From contig JAEZWY010000185.1 in NCBI GenBank assembly GCA_023442905.1, positions 1 to 18,141 of the forward strand: a stretch of 18,141 bases of DNA, in the 5' to 3' direction. Below, in pieces: positions 6,932-14,428 of the stretch (positions are counted from its first letter, which is position 1; each line of letters starts with the position of its first letter). The stretch comes from Bacillota bacterium. Lineage in GTDB: Bacteria; Bacillota; Bacilli; Lactobacillales; Aerococcaceae. Below the pieces are notes generated by a model. The model was not told where the DNA came from, made no database searches, and was given only the letters and a program-made list of their open reading frames with translations. Position numbers and translations under genes: made by a program.

Positions 6932-7204
6932 CTATTTGTCAGCGTCAGTTGAATCTTCAGCCTTTTTTTCTTGTTCAGCAGCTTGTTTTTTCTTTGCGTC
7001 GCGAACAGCTTGAGGGGTTACATCCGTACCCTCAGGGTCAATTACCCGAGTATTTAAGATGATGTCATTAAAGGCTGAACGGAATTGTTTCAAGTAAACT
7101 TGGCGCAATTCTTTTTGTTCAACAAGTTCTTCCTCTGTAATTGTGCCAGCTTTTTTCTTAGCCGCTAGCTCGTTAATGCGTTTTAATAATTGATCAGAAT
7201 CCAT
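6932..7204 (-). CDS. UPF0291/DUF896 family small protein
   Basis: Small cytoplasmic protein of the YnzC/UPF0291 family, function not established. The family core is plain: RINELAAKKKAGTITEEE, EQKELRQVYLKQFR and the C-terminal VIDPEGTDVTPQAVRDAKKK. Core members are about 75-77 aa; this one has 90 aa because of a charged tail rich in Lys, Glu and Asp after position 75. AAAAGGAATGATAATC precedes the ATG. It begins 22 bp after the MhqD-like gene and ends just before the operon terminator, so it is very likely co-transcribed with the dioxygenase and hydrolase. That link to electrophile defence is inference from position only. Confidence 0.85.
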   Translation of the reverse strand: MDSDQLLKRINELAAKKKAGTITEEELVEQKELRQVYLKQFRSAFNDIILNTRVIDPEGTDVTPQAVRDAKKKQAAEQEKKAEDSTDADK

Positions 7205-7226
7205 TGATTATCATTCCTTTTTTGTA

Positions 7227-7844
7227 TTAGCCAACAGCGGTAGTATACCATCCTTTCGCTGCTTGTAATTCAGGCATAGATAAGGAATGGCCGTAGTCTT
7301 CCCAATGAAGGGTGACCGGGCTACCAGCTGATTGAAGGCTGGTCTTTAGTTCTTCACTTTCGCTTGGTGCACAGATAGGGTCGTTAGTACCCGCACCAAT
7401 AAAGACGGGTGTATGATTAAGGTTTGGCATCTCTTCATCTCTAAATGGTACCATTGGGTGGAGTAAAATCGCGCCCTTGAAAGGATTGTCATATAGATAT
7501 AAGATACCGCCAGCAATATTTGCACCATTTGAGTAGCCGATGGGTACTACTTTTGCTGGATCGAACCCTTTTTCCGCTGCCAAGGCTTCAATGAAATTAT
7601 ACAGGTCTTTGGCATGGTATTTCAAGTTTTCGATATCTAAGTTACCTTCACCGTGACGTTTAAAGAAACGATTCATGGGTCCTTCTGGTTCATTTCCGCG
7701 TAGAGACAAGATATTCGCATTTGGATCAATGAATTGAGCGATATCTAGTAGGTCGCGTTCGGTTCCACCTGTCCCATGTAAGAGTAGTAGGGTATTCGCT
7801 TCGGCTTGCTGTTTCGCGGGTTGATAAATATATTCGTAACTCAT
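7227..7844 (-). CDS. mhqD: MhqD-like alpha/beta hydrolase (phospholipase/carboxylesterase family)
   Basis: Small cytoplasmic serine hydrolase of the phospholipase/carboxylesterase family. The triad is visible: S105 in the elbow GYSNGA, D155 in GTNDPICAP and H186 in YGHSL. The oxyanion strand is LLLLHGTGG near residues 19-27. The 205 aa are the usual family length. It sits 15 bp behind the ring-cleavage dioxygenase gene and has AAGGAGTTTATAT before its ATG. The pair matches the Bacillus mhqE/mhqD and related arrangements that protect against hydroquinones and catechols, where the hydrolase is thought to act on ring-opened products. The substrate is not shown by sequence. Confidence 0.85.
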   Translation of the reverse strand: MSYEYIYQPAKQQAEANTLLLLHGTGGTERDLLDIAQFIDPNANILSLRGNEPEGPMNRFFKRHGEGNLDIENLKYHAKDLYNFIEALAAEKGFDPAKVVPIGYSNGANIAGGILYLYDNPFKGAILLHPMVPFRDEEMPNLNHTPVFIGAGTNDPICAPSESEELKTSLQSAGSPVTLHWEDYGHSLSMPELQAAKGWYTTAVG

Positions 7845-7859
7845 ATATAAACTCCTTTA

Positions 7860-8786
7860 TTAGAAATCTAGGGGGGTTAATTTAGCTTTCACTTGGTCGA
7901 TAACGGCATCATGTTTAGCTGGATAGAATAATTGGTTACCAAGTTCTTCAACCGTTTCATTCCAAGTAAATCCAGGGCCAGCCGTCGCTAATTCAATTAA
8001 GATGCCACCACGTTCACGGAAATAGAGAGATTTAAAGTAGTCGCGGTCCTTGATATCACTTGTGTGGTAACCACGTTGGTGCGCAATTTCAAGCCAATAT
8101 TCCAAAGCTGCTTCATCCGCTACTTCAAAGGCAATATGGTGGACAGTCCCGATCTCCATCTTACCAAAGCTATCGGTAGTTTTTCGGATATCTAACCATT
8201 CTTTGTGGTCACCGGGCGCTTGTAGGCGGATATATTGGTCATCTTCAGTTATTTTGTGCCAACCAAAAACCTTGTCGAACAGTTCAACCGTATGGTCTGG
8301 ACGGTGGCTGTATAGGATTGCACCAGCGAAACCTTGGATAGCTGTTTCAGGTGTAATGTCGTCAACGGTGTAGGTATTGGCTTTACCCCAATCTTTTTCA
8401 ACTAGTTCGATATTTAAGTTATGGAAATCTTTTACTAGGATGGTTTCATTAGCAAAACGGCTACCACGAGAAAATGGGATACCTTTAGATTCTAAACGAT
8501 TTTGCCAGAAGTCTAGACTACCAGCTGGAATAGCAAAAGAAGTAGTTGCTACTTGACCGTCGCCTAATTGGCCAAGACGGTCATTTTCCCAAGGGAAGAA
8601 GGTAATGATTGTACCAGCATCAGCTTCATTATTGCCAAAATATAAATGATAAGTATAAGGATCGTCATAGTTGAGTGTTTTCTTAACCAGACGTAAACCT
8701 AGGATATCGCGATAAAATTTCAATACTTGGTTAGGGGCACCAACAATAGCTGAGATATGATGTAGTTTTTGAATAGTTTCTGTCAT
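7860..8786 (-). CDS. mhqO: MhqO/MhqE-like ring-cleavage dioxygenase (VOC superfamily)
   Basis: Putative extradiol-type dioxygenase of the glyoxalase/VOC fold. The two paired betaalphabeta domains are visible, an N-terminal one starting KLHHISAIVG and a second one starting GTVHHIAFEV. Metal ligands are likely H9 or H10, H216 or H217, and E265 in GGILIELAT. The 308 aa are the usual MhqO length. ATG follows TAGGAGGAAATATT. It is the first gene of a three-gene operon behind a promoter carrying two MhqR-like operators. Expected role: opening quinol or catechol rings during quinone or electrophile stress. No MarR-type regulator gene is in the window, so the regulator must be encoded elsewhere. Confidence 0.88.
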   Translation of the reverse strand: MTETIQKLHHISAIVGAPNQVLKFYRDILGLRLVKKTLNYDDPYTYHLYFGNNEADAGTIITFFPWENDRLGQLGDGQVATTSFAIPAGSLDFWQNRLESKGIPFSRGSRFANETILVKDFHNLNIELVEKDWGKANTYTVDDITPETAIQGFAGAILYSHRPDHTVELFDKVFGWHKITEDDQYIRLQAPGDHKEWLDIRKTTDSFGKMEIGTVHHIAFEVADEAALEYWLEIAHQRGYHTSDIKDRDYFKSLYFRERGGILIELATAGPGFTWNETVEELGNQLFYPAKHDAVIDQVKAKLTPLDF

Positions 8787-8840
8787 AATATTTCCTCCTA
8801 GTTGGGTATATGGATAATTTATTGAAGGGTAATGTTTTTT

Positions 8841-8898
8841 ATTTCTAATTCGAATTAATATCTAAGATAAGTGTAGCATCATTTCTAATTCGAATCAA
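8841..8898 (-). promoter_or_regulatory. mhq operon promoter with two MhqR-like operators
   Basis: On the minus strand TTGATT (8898-8893) and TACACT (8875-8870) are separated by 17 bp, a good vegetative promoter with a start near 8863. The motif ATTTCTAATTCGAAT occurs twice, at 8841-8855 and 8881-8895, exactly 40 bp apart. The first copy contains the perfect palindrome TAATTCGAATTA (8846-8857) and lies just downstream of the start; the second (TAATTCGAATCA) overlaps the -35. The core AATTCGAATT resembles the known Bacillus MhqR box, which is built around ATCTCGAATTCGAGAT. Confidence 0.7.
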
Positions 8899-9057
8899 GT
8901 AAATTTATGGTATAAGCTAATTTCATTCCCGTTATGGCCGGATGCATTGTGAAGATTATGTAAAGTTATGATAATTAACAAAAACTTTAATATTATTTGT
9001 TAGAATAAGCTTGTGACAATGTGAAGAAAAAGCGCATGGTATTATAGGAGGAATAGA

Positions 9058-10491
9058 ATGAGCAACTCGTACGAAAATTCGACGACGATGGTAGCGTCTG
9101 ATAAACGTCCCTTTGGTTTCCGTGATATCATTGGGTATTTCTTTGGAGACTTTGGCTGTAATCTGAGTTACTCAGTCGTAACTTACTACCTGACAATTTT
9201 TTATATGTCTTATATTGGTATTGAGGCAACACATTTTGCGGCCTTAATGATTCTGACGCGTGTCTTTGATGCGGTGAATGATCCATTAATTGGCTATTTT
9301 TCTGACCGTATTAAACCCTTTAAAGGGAATCGCTATAAACCCTTTATTTTAATTGGCGGACCTTTACTCGCAATTATTTCTGCCTTTATGTACTTTGATA
9401 CCAGTTCAATGGGTTATGGTGTGAAATTAGCTGTCTGTGCTATTTCATATGTTGCTTGGGACTTTGCTTATACCTTAGTCAATATTCCATATGGAACCTT
9501 AAACTCGGTGATAACAGATTCTTCTGAAGGGCGTACGAAACTATCCACTGCCCGTTCAATAGGAGCTGGAGTAGCTAAATTACCAGTAGCGATTATTCCG
9601 TTAATCGTATACCAAGATAAGCTAGTAGATGGCCAAGTCGTTTCTCAATTCCAAGGACAACTCATGTTCCCAGTAATGCTAGGCTTGGGCGTTGTCGCTT
9701 TAATTTCATTCTTTTTATTATATTCAAATGTAGAAGAACGGATACAGGCTGATCAAGAACAAATCAAAAACCAGCCGTCCATACTGGAAACTTTTAGGAC
9801 ATTATTCTCAAACCGCGCCCTAATTGCACAGATTATTGCTGGTACCGCTCAAACGATATTTATCTACTCTGCATCACAATTACACCAGATGACTTTACAA
9901 GTGAAATATAACGATGGGGCATTATTCTCTTGGTTTACTTTAATTGAAATCGCCCCTTTGGCAATTGGTGTTTTATTGATTACACCACTAGTTCGTAAAT
10001 TTGGTAAACGCCAAGTGATCATTGTGCCATTGATTGCTAGTTTGGTCATTTACGGCATAATGTTATTATTCCCAGTAGAAAATGTATATATTTGGATTAC
10101 TTTAATGGCCTTAGCGAATATGTTTACATTTGGCTTCCAACTACTATCGTGGGCCATGATTTCAGATGCCATTGACTACAATGAATGGAAACAAGGATTC
10201 CGTTCAGATGGCTCATTATATTCTTCATATATTTTCTGTCGTAAAATCGGGACCGCATTCTCATCCGCCGCTGTACCGTTATTAATCGCCTTTGCAGCAC
10301 CTTCATTGGAACTCAATAATGCAACAACCTGGACCGCATCAAACGTGACTGCTATCTACAACATGTCAATTCTATTCCCTTTGTTTGGCTTTGGGTTGGT
10401 ATTTATTGCATACTTATTAGTATTTAACATCTCAAAAGAAGACTATCATAAAATGCAAAAAGATTTAGGCCATACAATTGATAATGGCTAG
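9058..10491 (+). CDS. GPH-family sugar:cation symporter
   Basis: Twelve-helix major facilitator of the glycoside-pentoside-hexuronide:cation symporter family (MelB, XynP, GusB, YicJ type). Family marks are FGFRDIIGYFFGDFGCNLSY at residues about 19-38, the DAVNDPLIGYFSDR loop between helices 2 and 3, a YKPFILIGGP segment and AMISDAIDYNEWKQGFRSDG in the second half. The 477 aa fit the family. ATG follows TAGGAGGAATAG. It stands alone, divergent from the mhq operon and followed by a hairpin, with no glycosidase next to it. The transported sugar, probably a glycoside, pentoside or hexuronide taken up with Na+ or H+, cannot be named. There is no EIIA-like C-terminal extension, unlike the lactose permease LacS group. 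Confidence 0.9.
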   Translation: MSNSYENSTTMVASDKRPFGFRDIIGYFFGDFGCNLSYSVVTYYLTIFYMSYIGIEATHFAALMILTRVFDAVNDPLIGYFSDRIKPFKGNRYKPFILIGGPLLAIISAFMYFDTSSMGYGVKLAVCAISYVAWDFAYTLVNIPYGTLNSVITDSSEGRTKLSTARSIGAGVAKLPVAIIPLIVYQDKLVDGQVVSQFQGQLMFPVMLGLGVVALISFFLLYSNVEERIQADQEQIKNQPSILETFRTLFSNRALIAQIIAGTAQTIFIYSASQLHQMTLQVKYNDGALFSWFTLIEIAPLAIGVLLITPLVRKFGKRQVIIVPLIASLVIYGIMLLFPVENVYIWITLMALANMFTFGFQLLSWAMISDAIDYNEWKQGFRSDGSLYSSYIFCRKIGTAFSSAAVPLLIAFAAPSLELNNATTWTASNVTAIYNMSILFPLFGFGLVFIAYLLVFNISKEDYHKMQKDLGHTIDNG

Positions 10492-10512
10492 GTCGAACAT
10501 ATGAATATCAAA

Positions 10513-10566
10513 GAAAACAATTGATGAACAAATAGGACAAAACCTATAAGAACATCAATTGTTTTC
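10513..10566 (+). terminator. Hairpin terminator after the GPH symporter
   Basis: GAAAACAATTGATG (10513-10526) pairs perfectly with CATCAATTGTTTTC (10553-10566), and ATAGG/CCTAT (10532-10536 with 10543-10547) closes an inner stem. The T-rich end is within the right arm, so it could terminate in either direction. Confidence 0.65.
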
Positions 10567-10578
10567 ACATTTAAAAGA

Positions 10579-10810
10579 CAGAATTTGATATACTAAGAAA
10601 AAAGGATGTGAGACAGGGCGTTTAGACAGGAGACTTCTAACGCATTTAAGCGAGTATATGCTAAAGCATCAACTCGCTTATAAGATGGAAGAATTGTGCC
10701 GTGTCACACAAAGTGTGAAACAAACTATTCTGAAGCGGACACCTGTCTGCCCTGGCGAGCTCAACTTCAAAGGGTGCGAGTTCCGACGCTATAAAGAACC
10801 CGTCTATGGG
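10579..10810 (+). repeat. Structured non-coding stretch, probable dispersed repeat element
   Basis: This region between the transporter and the GNAT pseudogene has no credible gene but several hairpins: GCGTTTAGA/TCTAACGC (10618-10626 with 10636-10643), TAAGCGAGT/ACTCGCTTA (10647-10655 with 10672-10680, plus inner ATGC/GCAT), and TCACAC/GTGTGA (10704-10709 with 10713-10718). CAGGGC (10614-10619) could pair with GCCCTG (10749-10754) to close the whole fold. GCGAGCTC and GCGAGTTC recur about 30 bp apart near 10755-10792. A TGATATACT extended -10-like motif at 10586-10594 precedes it. It is more GC-rich than its surroundings. The repeat nature is a guess from style, as only one copy is in the window. 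Confidence 0.4.
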
Positions 10811-10856
10811 GTATGTTCGAAAGGTCTAATGCCTATGACAACTTTAACTTTATTCA

Positions 10857-11354
10857 TTATTCTGAATCAGTGCTGTCATTTAATTCTTTAACCATCAGGA
10901 TATCTGTTTCTCTTTCCGCAACTAATTTAAAGCCTACTTTTTCATATAAGTATTTCGCATGATTGCTATAACTCACACTTAGTGATAGACCTTTAATACC
11001 TATGTTTTTAGCTACAACAATAAACGCCTCTATTAACATTGAACCAATTTTTTGATTTCAGTAGCCTTCATCAACCGCGAGCGTTATTTCCATATAATTT
11101 TCTTAAATACAACCATAACCTTGATTATCTTGTGTAAAGTACCGTCCCCAGATAGCACCAACTATTTATCCATTTACTTCCGAAACCAAACAAAGGTCCT
11201 TTTCTAAATCGATATTCGTAAAATGTTTTTGTAGATGTTGTTCATTCAAAATTGCTTTGGGAAATGGTGGCTCACCTTTCGGGACATATAAAGCCTTATA
11301 GAAATAATCTGCCAACAAGTATGTCTCTGGGTTTTTTATTTTTCTAACTAACAT
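10857..11354 (-). pseudogene. GNAT-family N-acetyltransferase, broken by three nonsense codons
   Basis: A single uninterrupted frame on the minus strand reads from ATG 11354 to TAA 10857 except for stops at 11168-11166 (TAA), 11105-11103 (TAA) and 11060-11058 (TGA). The conceptual product is about 165 aa. It begins MLVRKIKNPETYLLADYF, continues through IVGAIWGRYF and MEITLAVDEGY, and has the acetyl-CoA binding motif as NQKIGSMLIEAFIVVAKN followed by LSVSYSNHAKYLYEKVGFKLV, the classic GNAT C-terminal half. GAGGTGATAAG precedes the start, so initiation signals are intact. No frameshift or deletion is seen. Each stop is one substitution from a plausible sense codon (for example CAA to TAA, TGG to TGA). 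Substrate of the ancestor is unknown. Confidence 0.8.
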
Positions 11355-11399
11355 CTTATCACCTCACACTTATAGTAGGTAAAAATAGATATGCTACAT

Positions 11400-11430
11400 T
11401 AAAAAAAGCCAGGCACTTTGATTCCTGACT
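11400..11430 (-). terminator. Terminator of the glcK-rhodanese unit
   Basis: On the minus strand AGTCAGG pairs with CCTGGCT around a 10-nt loop and is followed by a run of T (complement of the A run at 11400-11407). It lies about 13 bp after the rhodanese-like gene. Confidence 0.75.
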
Positions 11431-11442
11431 TTTCAAACAGTA

Positions 11443-11841
11443 TTAATCTTGACGTTTTGTTTTGCCTTCCCACTCGCTCAGGCCGCCTTTTAAGATATAA
11501 ATTTTATCGTAACCTGCATCTTTTAATTTTTTCGCCGCACGACCAGTTAAATTATGTACATCTGCGTACAAATAAATTGGACGTGATTTACTAAAGCCTG
11601 GTACCCCTTGTTGTAAAGTAGAATAAGGTACATTACGCGCACCAAAAATATGCGCAGAGTTAAATTCGTTTGCTTCTCGAATATCAATAATTTGTGCAGA
11701 TTGCATGGTTTGTTGGAAATCTTCTTGAGAAATCATCGTAGCGTTATTACGACGCAGTAAGAAGCTATATAACCAGAAACCTCCCCAAACCAATAAAATG
11801 ACAATTAAAATAATCCAAGAAATAGTACCAAAGTTGATCAT
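11443..11841 (-). CDS. Membrane-anchored rhodanese-like domain protein lacking catalytic cysteine
   Basis: One N-terminal transmembrane segment (about residues 8-28, ISWIILIVILLVWGGFWLYS) is followed by a rhodanese fold: IIDIREANEFNSAHIFGARNVP, then IYLYADVHNLTGRAAKKL and KIYILKGGLSEWEG. In sulfurtransferases the loop after IYLY starts with the catalytic Cys; here it reads ADVHNLTGR and the whole 132-aa protein has no cysteine. It therefore cannot be a thiosulfate sulfurtransferase and is more likely a binding or structural relative, as in YqhL-type proteins of lactic acid bacteria. It follows the glucokinase gene after 32 bp and precedes a terminator, so it is probably co-transcribed. Function unknown. 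Confidence 0.85.
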   Translation of the reverse strand: MINFGTISWIILIVILLVWGGFWLYSFLLRRNNATMISQEDFQQTMQSAQIIDIREANEFNSAHIFGARNVPYSTLQQGVPGFSKSRPIYLYADVHNLTGRAAKKLKDAGYDKIYILKGGLSEWEGKTKRQD

Positions 11842-11873
11842 AAGTGTTGTTTTTTCCCTTCTAACTACTATAA

Positions 11874-12842
11874 TTAAACATTTTTCATTACAAGTGATGC
11901 TGCACCGTATACACCAGCATCATTACCTAATGTGGCTAGACGAATGCTAGTCGTACGTCCAACACCAGGATATACAGACTTGTGGAAGTGGTCTGTTACT
12001 TTATCTAATAGGTATTGGCCTGCATTCGCAACCCCACCACCAATTAAGATATATTGTGGATTTGTTACAGCAGCAACTTGTCCTAATGCACGTCCTAAAT
12101 GCCCCATAGTTTCATCAACCACAGCTTCCGCAAAACGGTCTCCGGCCTCAGCAGCTTTAAATAGGTCTTCAGACGTAACAGGTTCACCGTTAAAGATTCT
12201 ACCTTGAATGATTGAACCTGTATCATCCATTGTATAAGCTAACTCACCAGCAGTCCATACGATACCTGAGGCTGATGCCACAGTTTCTAGACAGCCATGT
12301 TGACCACAAGTACATTTACGGCCACCCTCTTTAGAGAACATGTGGCCAATTTCACCAGCAGCTCCTTGTCCAACAACCAGCTGGTCGTTGACAATTACAC
12401 CACCGCCAACACCGGTACCTAAAGTGACTAGGACAACATTATCTGCGTGGTCACCAGCACCCTTCCATTGCTCACCCAAGGCAGCAACATTGGCATCATT
12501 TTCAATCAGAATTGGCCAATCTGCATTGAAATGATTACGAATCTGCTCTGCAACAGGTTGTTCTTCAACCCAAGCCAAGTTATAAGCACCGGTAACCGTA
12601 CCTTTTTCCCGGTCCACAAAGCCTGGAGACCCCATACCAATTCCTAAAATATCTTCGTTAGTCCAATTGTTCTCTGCCATTTTTCCTTCAATAGCACGAA
12701 TTAGATCTGGAATAATGTGTTGGCCATCTTCTTTAATATCTGTAGGCACTGACCATTTATCAATAATTTCGCCTTCTATTGAAACAACTGATAATTTAAT
12801 TGACGTACCACCAAGGTCGATACCGAATATTTTCTTAGTCAT
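11874..12842 (-). CDS. glcK: Glucokinase, ROK family
   Basis: Cytoplasmic ATP-dependent kinase that phosphorylates glucose at the 6 position, useful here for the free glucose released by non-PTS routes. The ATP-binding motif is FGIDLGGTSIK at the N-terminus. The catalytic base lies in ENDANVAA (about D117), and the ROK zinc site is EIGHM plus the CTCGQHGCLE cluster. I prefer the second of two nearby methionines (ATG at 12842, 322 aa): the ribosome site GAGGGAGC is only 2 nt from the first ATG at 12848 but 8 nt from the second. The neighbours rhodanese (downstream) and 5-FTHF cyclo-ligase plus rhomboid (upstream) are the same as around yqgR/glcK in Bacilli, although a YqgQ-like small gene is not seen here. 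Confidence 0.92.
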   Translation of the reverse strand: MTKKIFGIDLGGTSIKLSVVSIEGEIIDKWSVPTDIKEDGQHIIPDLIRAIEGKMAENNWTNEDILGIGMGSPGFVDREKGTVTGAYNLAWVEEQPVAEQIRNHFNADWPILIENDANVAALGEQWKGAGDHADNVVLVTLGTGVGGGVIVNDQLVVGQGAAGEIGHMFSKEGGRKCTCGQHGCLETVASASGIVWTAGELAYTMDDTGSIIQGRIFNGEPVTSEDLFKAAEAGDRFAEAVVDETMGHLGRALGQVAAVTNPQYILIGGGVANAGQYLLDKVTDHFHKSVYPGVGRTTSIRLATLGNDAGVYGAASLVMKNV

Positions 12843-12880
12843 TATCATAGCTCCCTCTTATCTCTTAGTTACATAATTCT

Positions 12881-12889
12881 ATTTTATCA
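12881..12889 (-). promoter_or_regulatory. Possible extended -10 promoter of glcK
   Basis: On the minus strand TGA-TAAAAT (12889-12881) looks like an extended -10 element about 40 bp before the glcK start. No good -35 is seen at the right distance. The 104-bp gap between the genes makes an own promoter reasonable. Confidence 0.3.
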
Positions 12890-12946
12890 GACTTTAGCTA
12901 AAATGATTAGGTTTTTACGCAAAAAATGATACCGGTTGCATAATTT

Positions 12947-13519
12947 TTATATACTTCCAACAATAATCTCGTCAACAGGAATATCAAAATCATCGATTTC
13001 AAAGGTCACACTGTCAGATACCATACCAGGAAAGGCTAAGGCTATCTTGTTTCCAGAGTAATCCGCTAAGAAAATATCATAAAATCCACCGCCATGGCCC
13101 ACACGATAACCATCCGGTCTAAAAAACAAACCTGGTACTATCATCAAATCAATTGCCGCTTTATCGATAAATTCAGCATCTGCTGTGGGTTCATAGATAC
13201 CAAATTTAGTCTTCTCCAAAGTATCCATTCCTTGATATTTAGCAAATGCCATTTGGCGTTTGGGATAAGTTTTAGGCACATATACCTCTTTTCCAATAGT
13301 TAATGCGTAATCAATGATAGGTTTGGTATCAATCTCACCAGGATGGGCAATGGTTGTCGTAATGGTCTTTGCCTGTATAAAGGTTTCATTAGTAAATAAC
13401 TGGGCATAAATATCCGCTTGTAAGCCAATACGTTCAGTCTCCGTTAGCTCAGCCCAATATTTAAAAGTCCGGTCCCTAATCATCGACTTATCTAATATTT
13501 CTTTTGTATCTTCTATCAA
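12947..13519 (-). CDS. 5-formyltetrahydrofolate cyclo-ligase
   Basis: Cytoplasmic enzyme converting 5-formyl-THF plus ATP to 5,10-methenyl-THF. The family signature GHGGGFYD (about residues 141-148) and VPKTYPKRQMAF plus IVPGLFF are all present. I start at TTG 13519, giving 190 aa, the normal length: AGGAG lies 7 bp upstream and the product then begins MIEDTKEILDKSMIRDR. The longer in-frame reading from 13591 has a hydrophobic, non-family N-terminus and would overlap the rhomboid gene. With the TTG start the gap to the rhomboid stop is 10 bp, so the two are translationally close and in one transcript. Known as YqgN in Bacillus. Confidence 0.9.
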   Translation of the reverse strand: MIEDTKEILDKSMIRDRTFKYWAELTETERIGLQADIYAQLFTNETFIQAKTITTTIAHPGEIDTKPIIDYALTIGKEVYVPKTYPKRQMAFAKYQGMDTLEKTKFGIYEPTADAEFIDKAAIDLMIVPGLFFRPDGYRVGHGGGFYDIFLADYSGNKIALAFPGMVSDSVTFEIDDFDIPVDEIIVGSI

Positions 13520-13529
13520 TATAAAACTC

Positions 13530-14201
13530 CTATCCACCGAATAAAGTATTGAACATGCCATGATTAACCAAGATAAAAATAGCAATAACAATATAACTCA
13601 CAGCTGAGCCAATTCGCTGCGCCCAGCGTTTATCTTGCCCTTCTCCTTGAAGTAAGGTCATCGTTATCAAGAATCCACCGACTAAACCACCGATGTGTCC
13701 CCAAATATCAATGCCAGATCCTAGAAAACCAAATACCAAGTTAATCCCAACTAGCATTAGATACTGTGAGCCTATATTTTGAATATAATGGTTTCTTGGG
13801 AATAAATTTCTAAGCGCTAGAAAAACAGCAAATAAACCAAACAAGGCAGTTGACGCACCCGCTGAAATATTTTGTGAAAATTGGTAGGAAAATAAATTCC
13901 CCATCACTCCAGCACTCAAATAGATTACTAGATAGCGCCAGTGACCAAGGATATTTTCTGTCATACTTCCTAAATAATACAGGGTGATCGAATTGATTAA
14001 TAAATGGACGACACCTATATGTAAAAAGATAGGTGTAATCAAGCGCCAATACTGACCTGCTGCGATTAACGGGTTAAACTTGGCACCGAACAATAATAAA
14101 GTGGTAGAACTTTCAGATCCCCCCATAAATGTCATGAGTATAAATAATACAATTTGAATACCTAACAAGGTATATGTAACATACGGTTTTCTAGTAGACA
14201 T
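13530..14201 (-). CDS. Rhomboid-family intramembrane serine protease
   Basis: Polytopic membrane protease, about six or seven helices, 223 aa. The catalytic serine is in ISAGASTALFG (S117 from the start used here) and the catalytic histidine in IWGHIGGLVGG (H169). The upstream HxxLNS-like helix VVHLLINSITLYYLG supplies the oxyanion asparagine. I chose ATG 14201 because AGAGAGG sits 7 bp before it; the ATG at 14237 would add 12 basic residues and has no ribosome site. It is followed by 5-FTHF cyclo-ligase after 10 bp, the same order as in Bacillus yqgP/yqgN region. Unlike B. subtilis GluP it lacks the long soluble N- and C-terminal domains. Substrates unknown. Confidence 0.9.
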   Translation of the reverse strand: MSTRKPYVTYTLLGIQIVLFILMTFMGGSESSTTLLLFGAKFNPLIAAGQYWRLITPIFLHIGVVHLLINSITLYYLGSMTENILGHWRYLVIYLSAGVMGNLFSYQFSQNISAGASTALFGLFAVFLALRNLFPRNHYIQNIGSQYLMLVGINLVFGFLGSGIDIWGHIGGLVGGFLITMTLLQGEGQDKRWAQRIGSAVSYIVIAIFILVNHGMFNTLFGG

Positions 14202-14239
14202 AAATAACCTCTCTTTAATTAGCTTGCGTATTTTCATAT

Positions 14240-14263
14240 ATTATACCCTAATTTTCAATAGAA
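14240..14263 (-). promoter_or_regulatory. Probable promoter of the rhomboid/cyclo-ligase unit
   Basis: On the minus strand a perfect TATAAT (14245-14240) lies about 39 bp before the rhomboid start. The -35 region at the right distance (TATGAT or TTATGA) is poor. A terminator after rpmG just upstream makes a separate promoter necessary. Confidence 0.4.
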
Positions 14264-14321
14264 TCATAAAATGCTCATCAGGTAAAAGAAAAGCTTACAC
14301 ATTATCTATTTTATTAGCCAC

Positions 14322-14364
14322 AAAAAAGAACCCACACAAACGCCTATGCGTTCATGCCGGTCCC
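14322..14364 (-). terminator. Terminator of rpmG
   Basis: On the minus strand the arm starting GGACCGGCATGAACGC folds on GCGTTTGTGTGGGTTC around an ATAG loop, with several G-U pairs, and is followed by six T residues. On the plus strand the same pairs would be A-C mismatches, so it acts on the rpmG transcript. Confidence 0.7.
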
Positions 14365-14428
14365 CAATAGTAAATACGTATTTATTATTTTGTGTTGTTA
14401 CCGAGTCAGTTAGCTAAAACGAATTAGC

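Noticed and set aside
8900..9057. Promoter for the GPH symporter
   Set aside because: TAGAAT (9001-9006) and TTAACA (8975-8980) are 20 bp apart, and other pairs are poorer. I could not support a specific promoter. No cre box is evident there either.
10658..10891. Open frame of 77 codons within the structured block
   Set aside because: It runs through the hairpins, has no ribosome site and its translation resembles no family. The DNA is better explained as a structured non-coding stretch.
11932..12876. Several plus-strand frames opposite glcK
   Set aside because: They are antisense shadows of a well-supported ROK kinase, rich in Pro/Ser/Thr as expected from reverse reading, without ribosome sites.
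13520..13591. Longer N-terminus for the 5-FTHF cyclo-ligase
   Set aside because: It is hydrophobic and unlike the family, overlaps the rhomboid gene's 3' end, and the good ribosome site points to TTG 13519.
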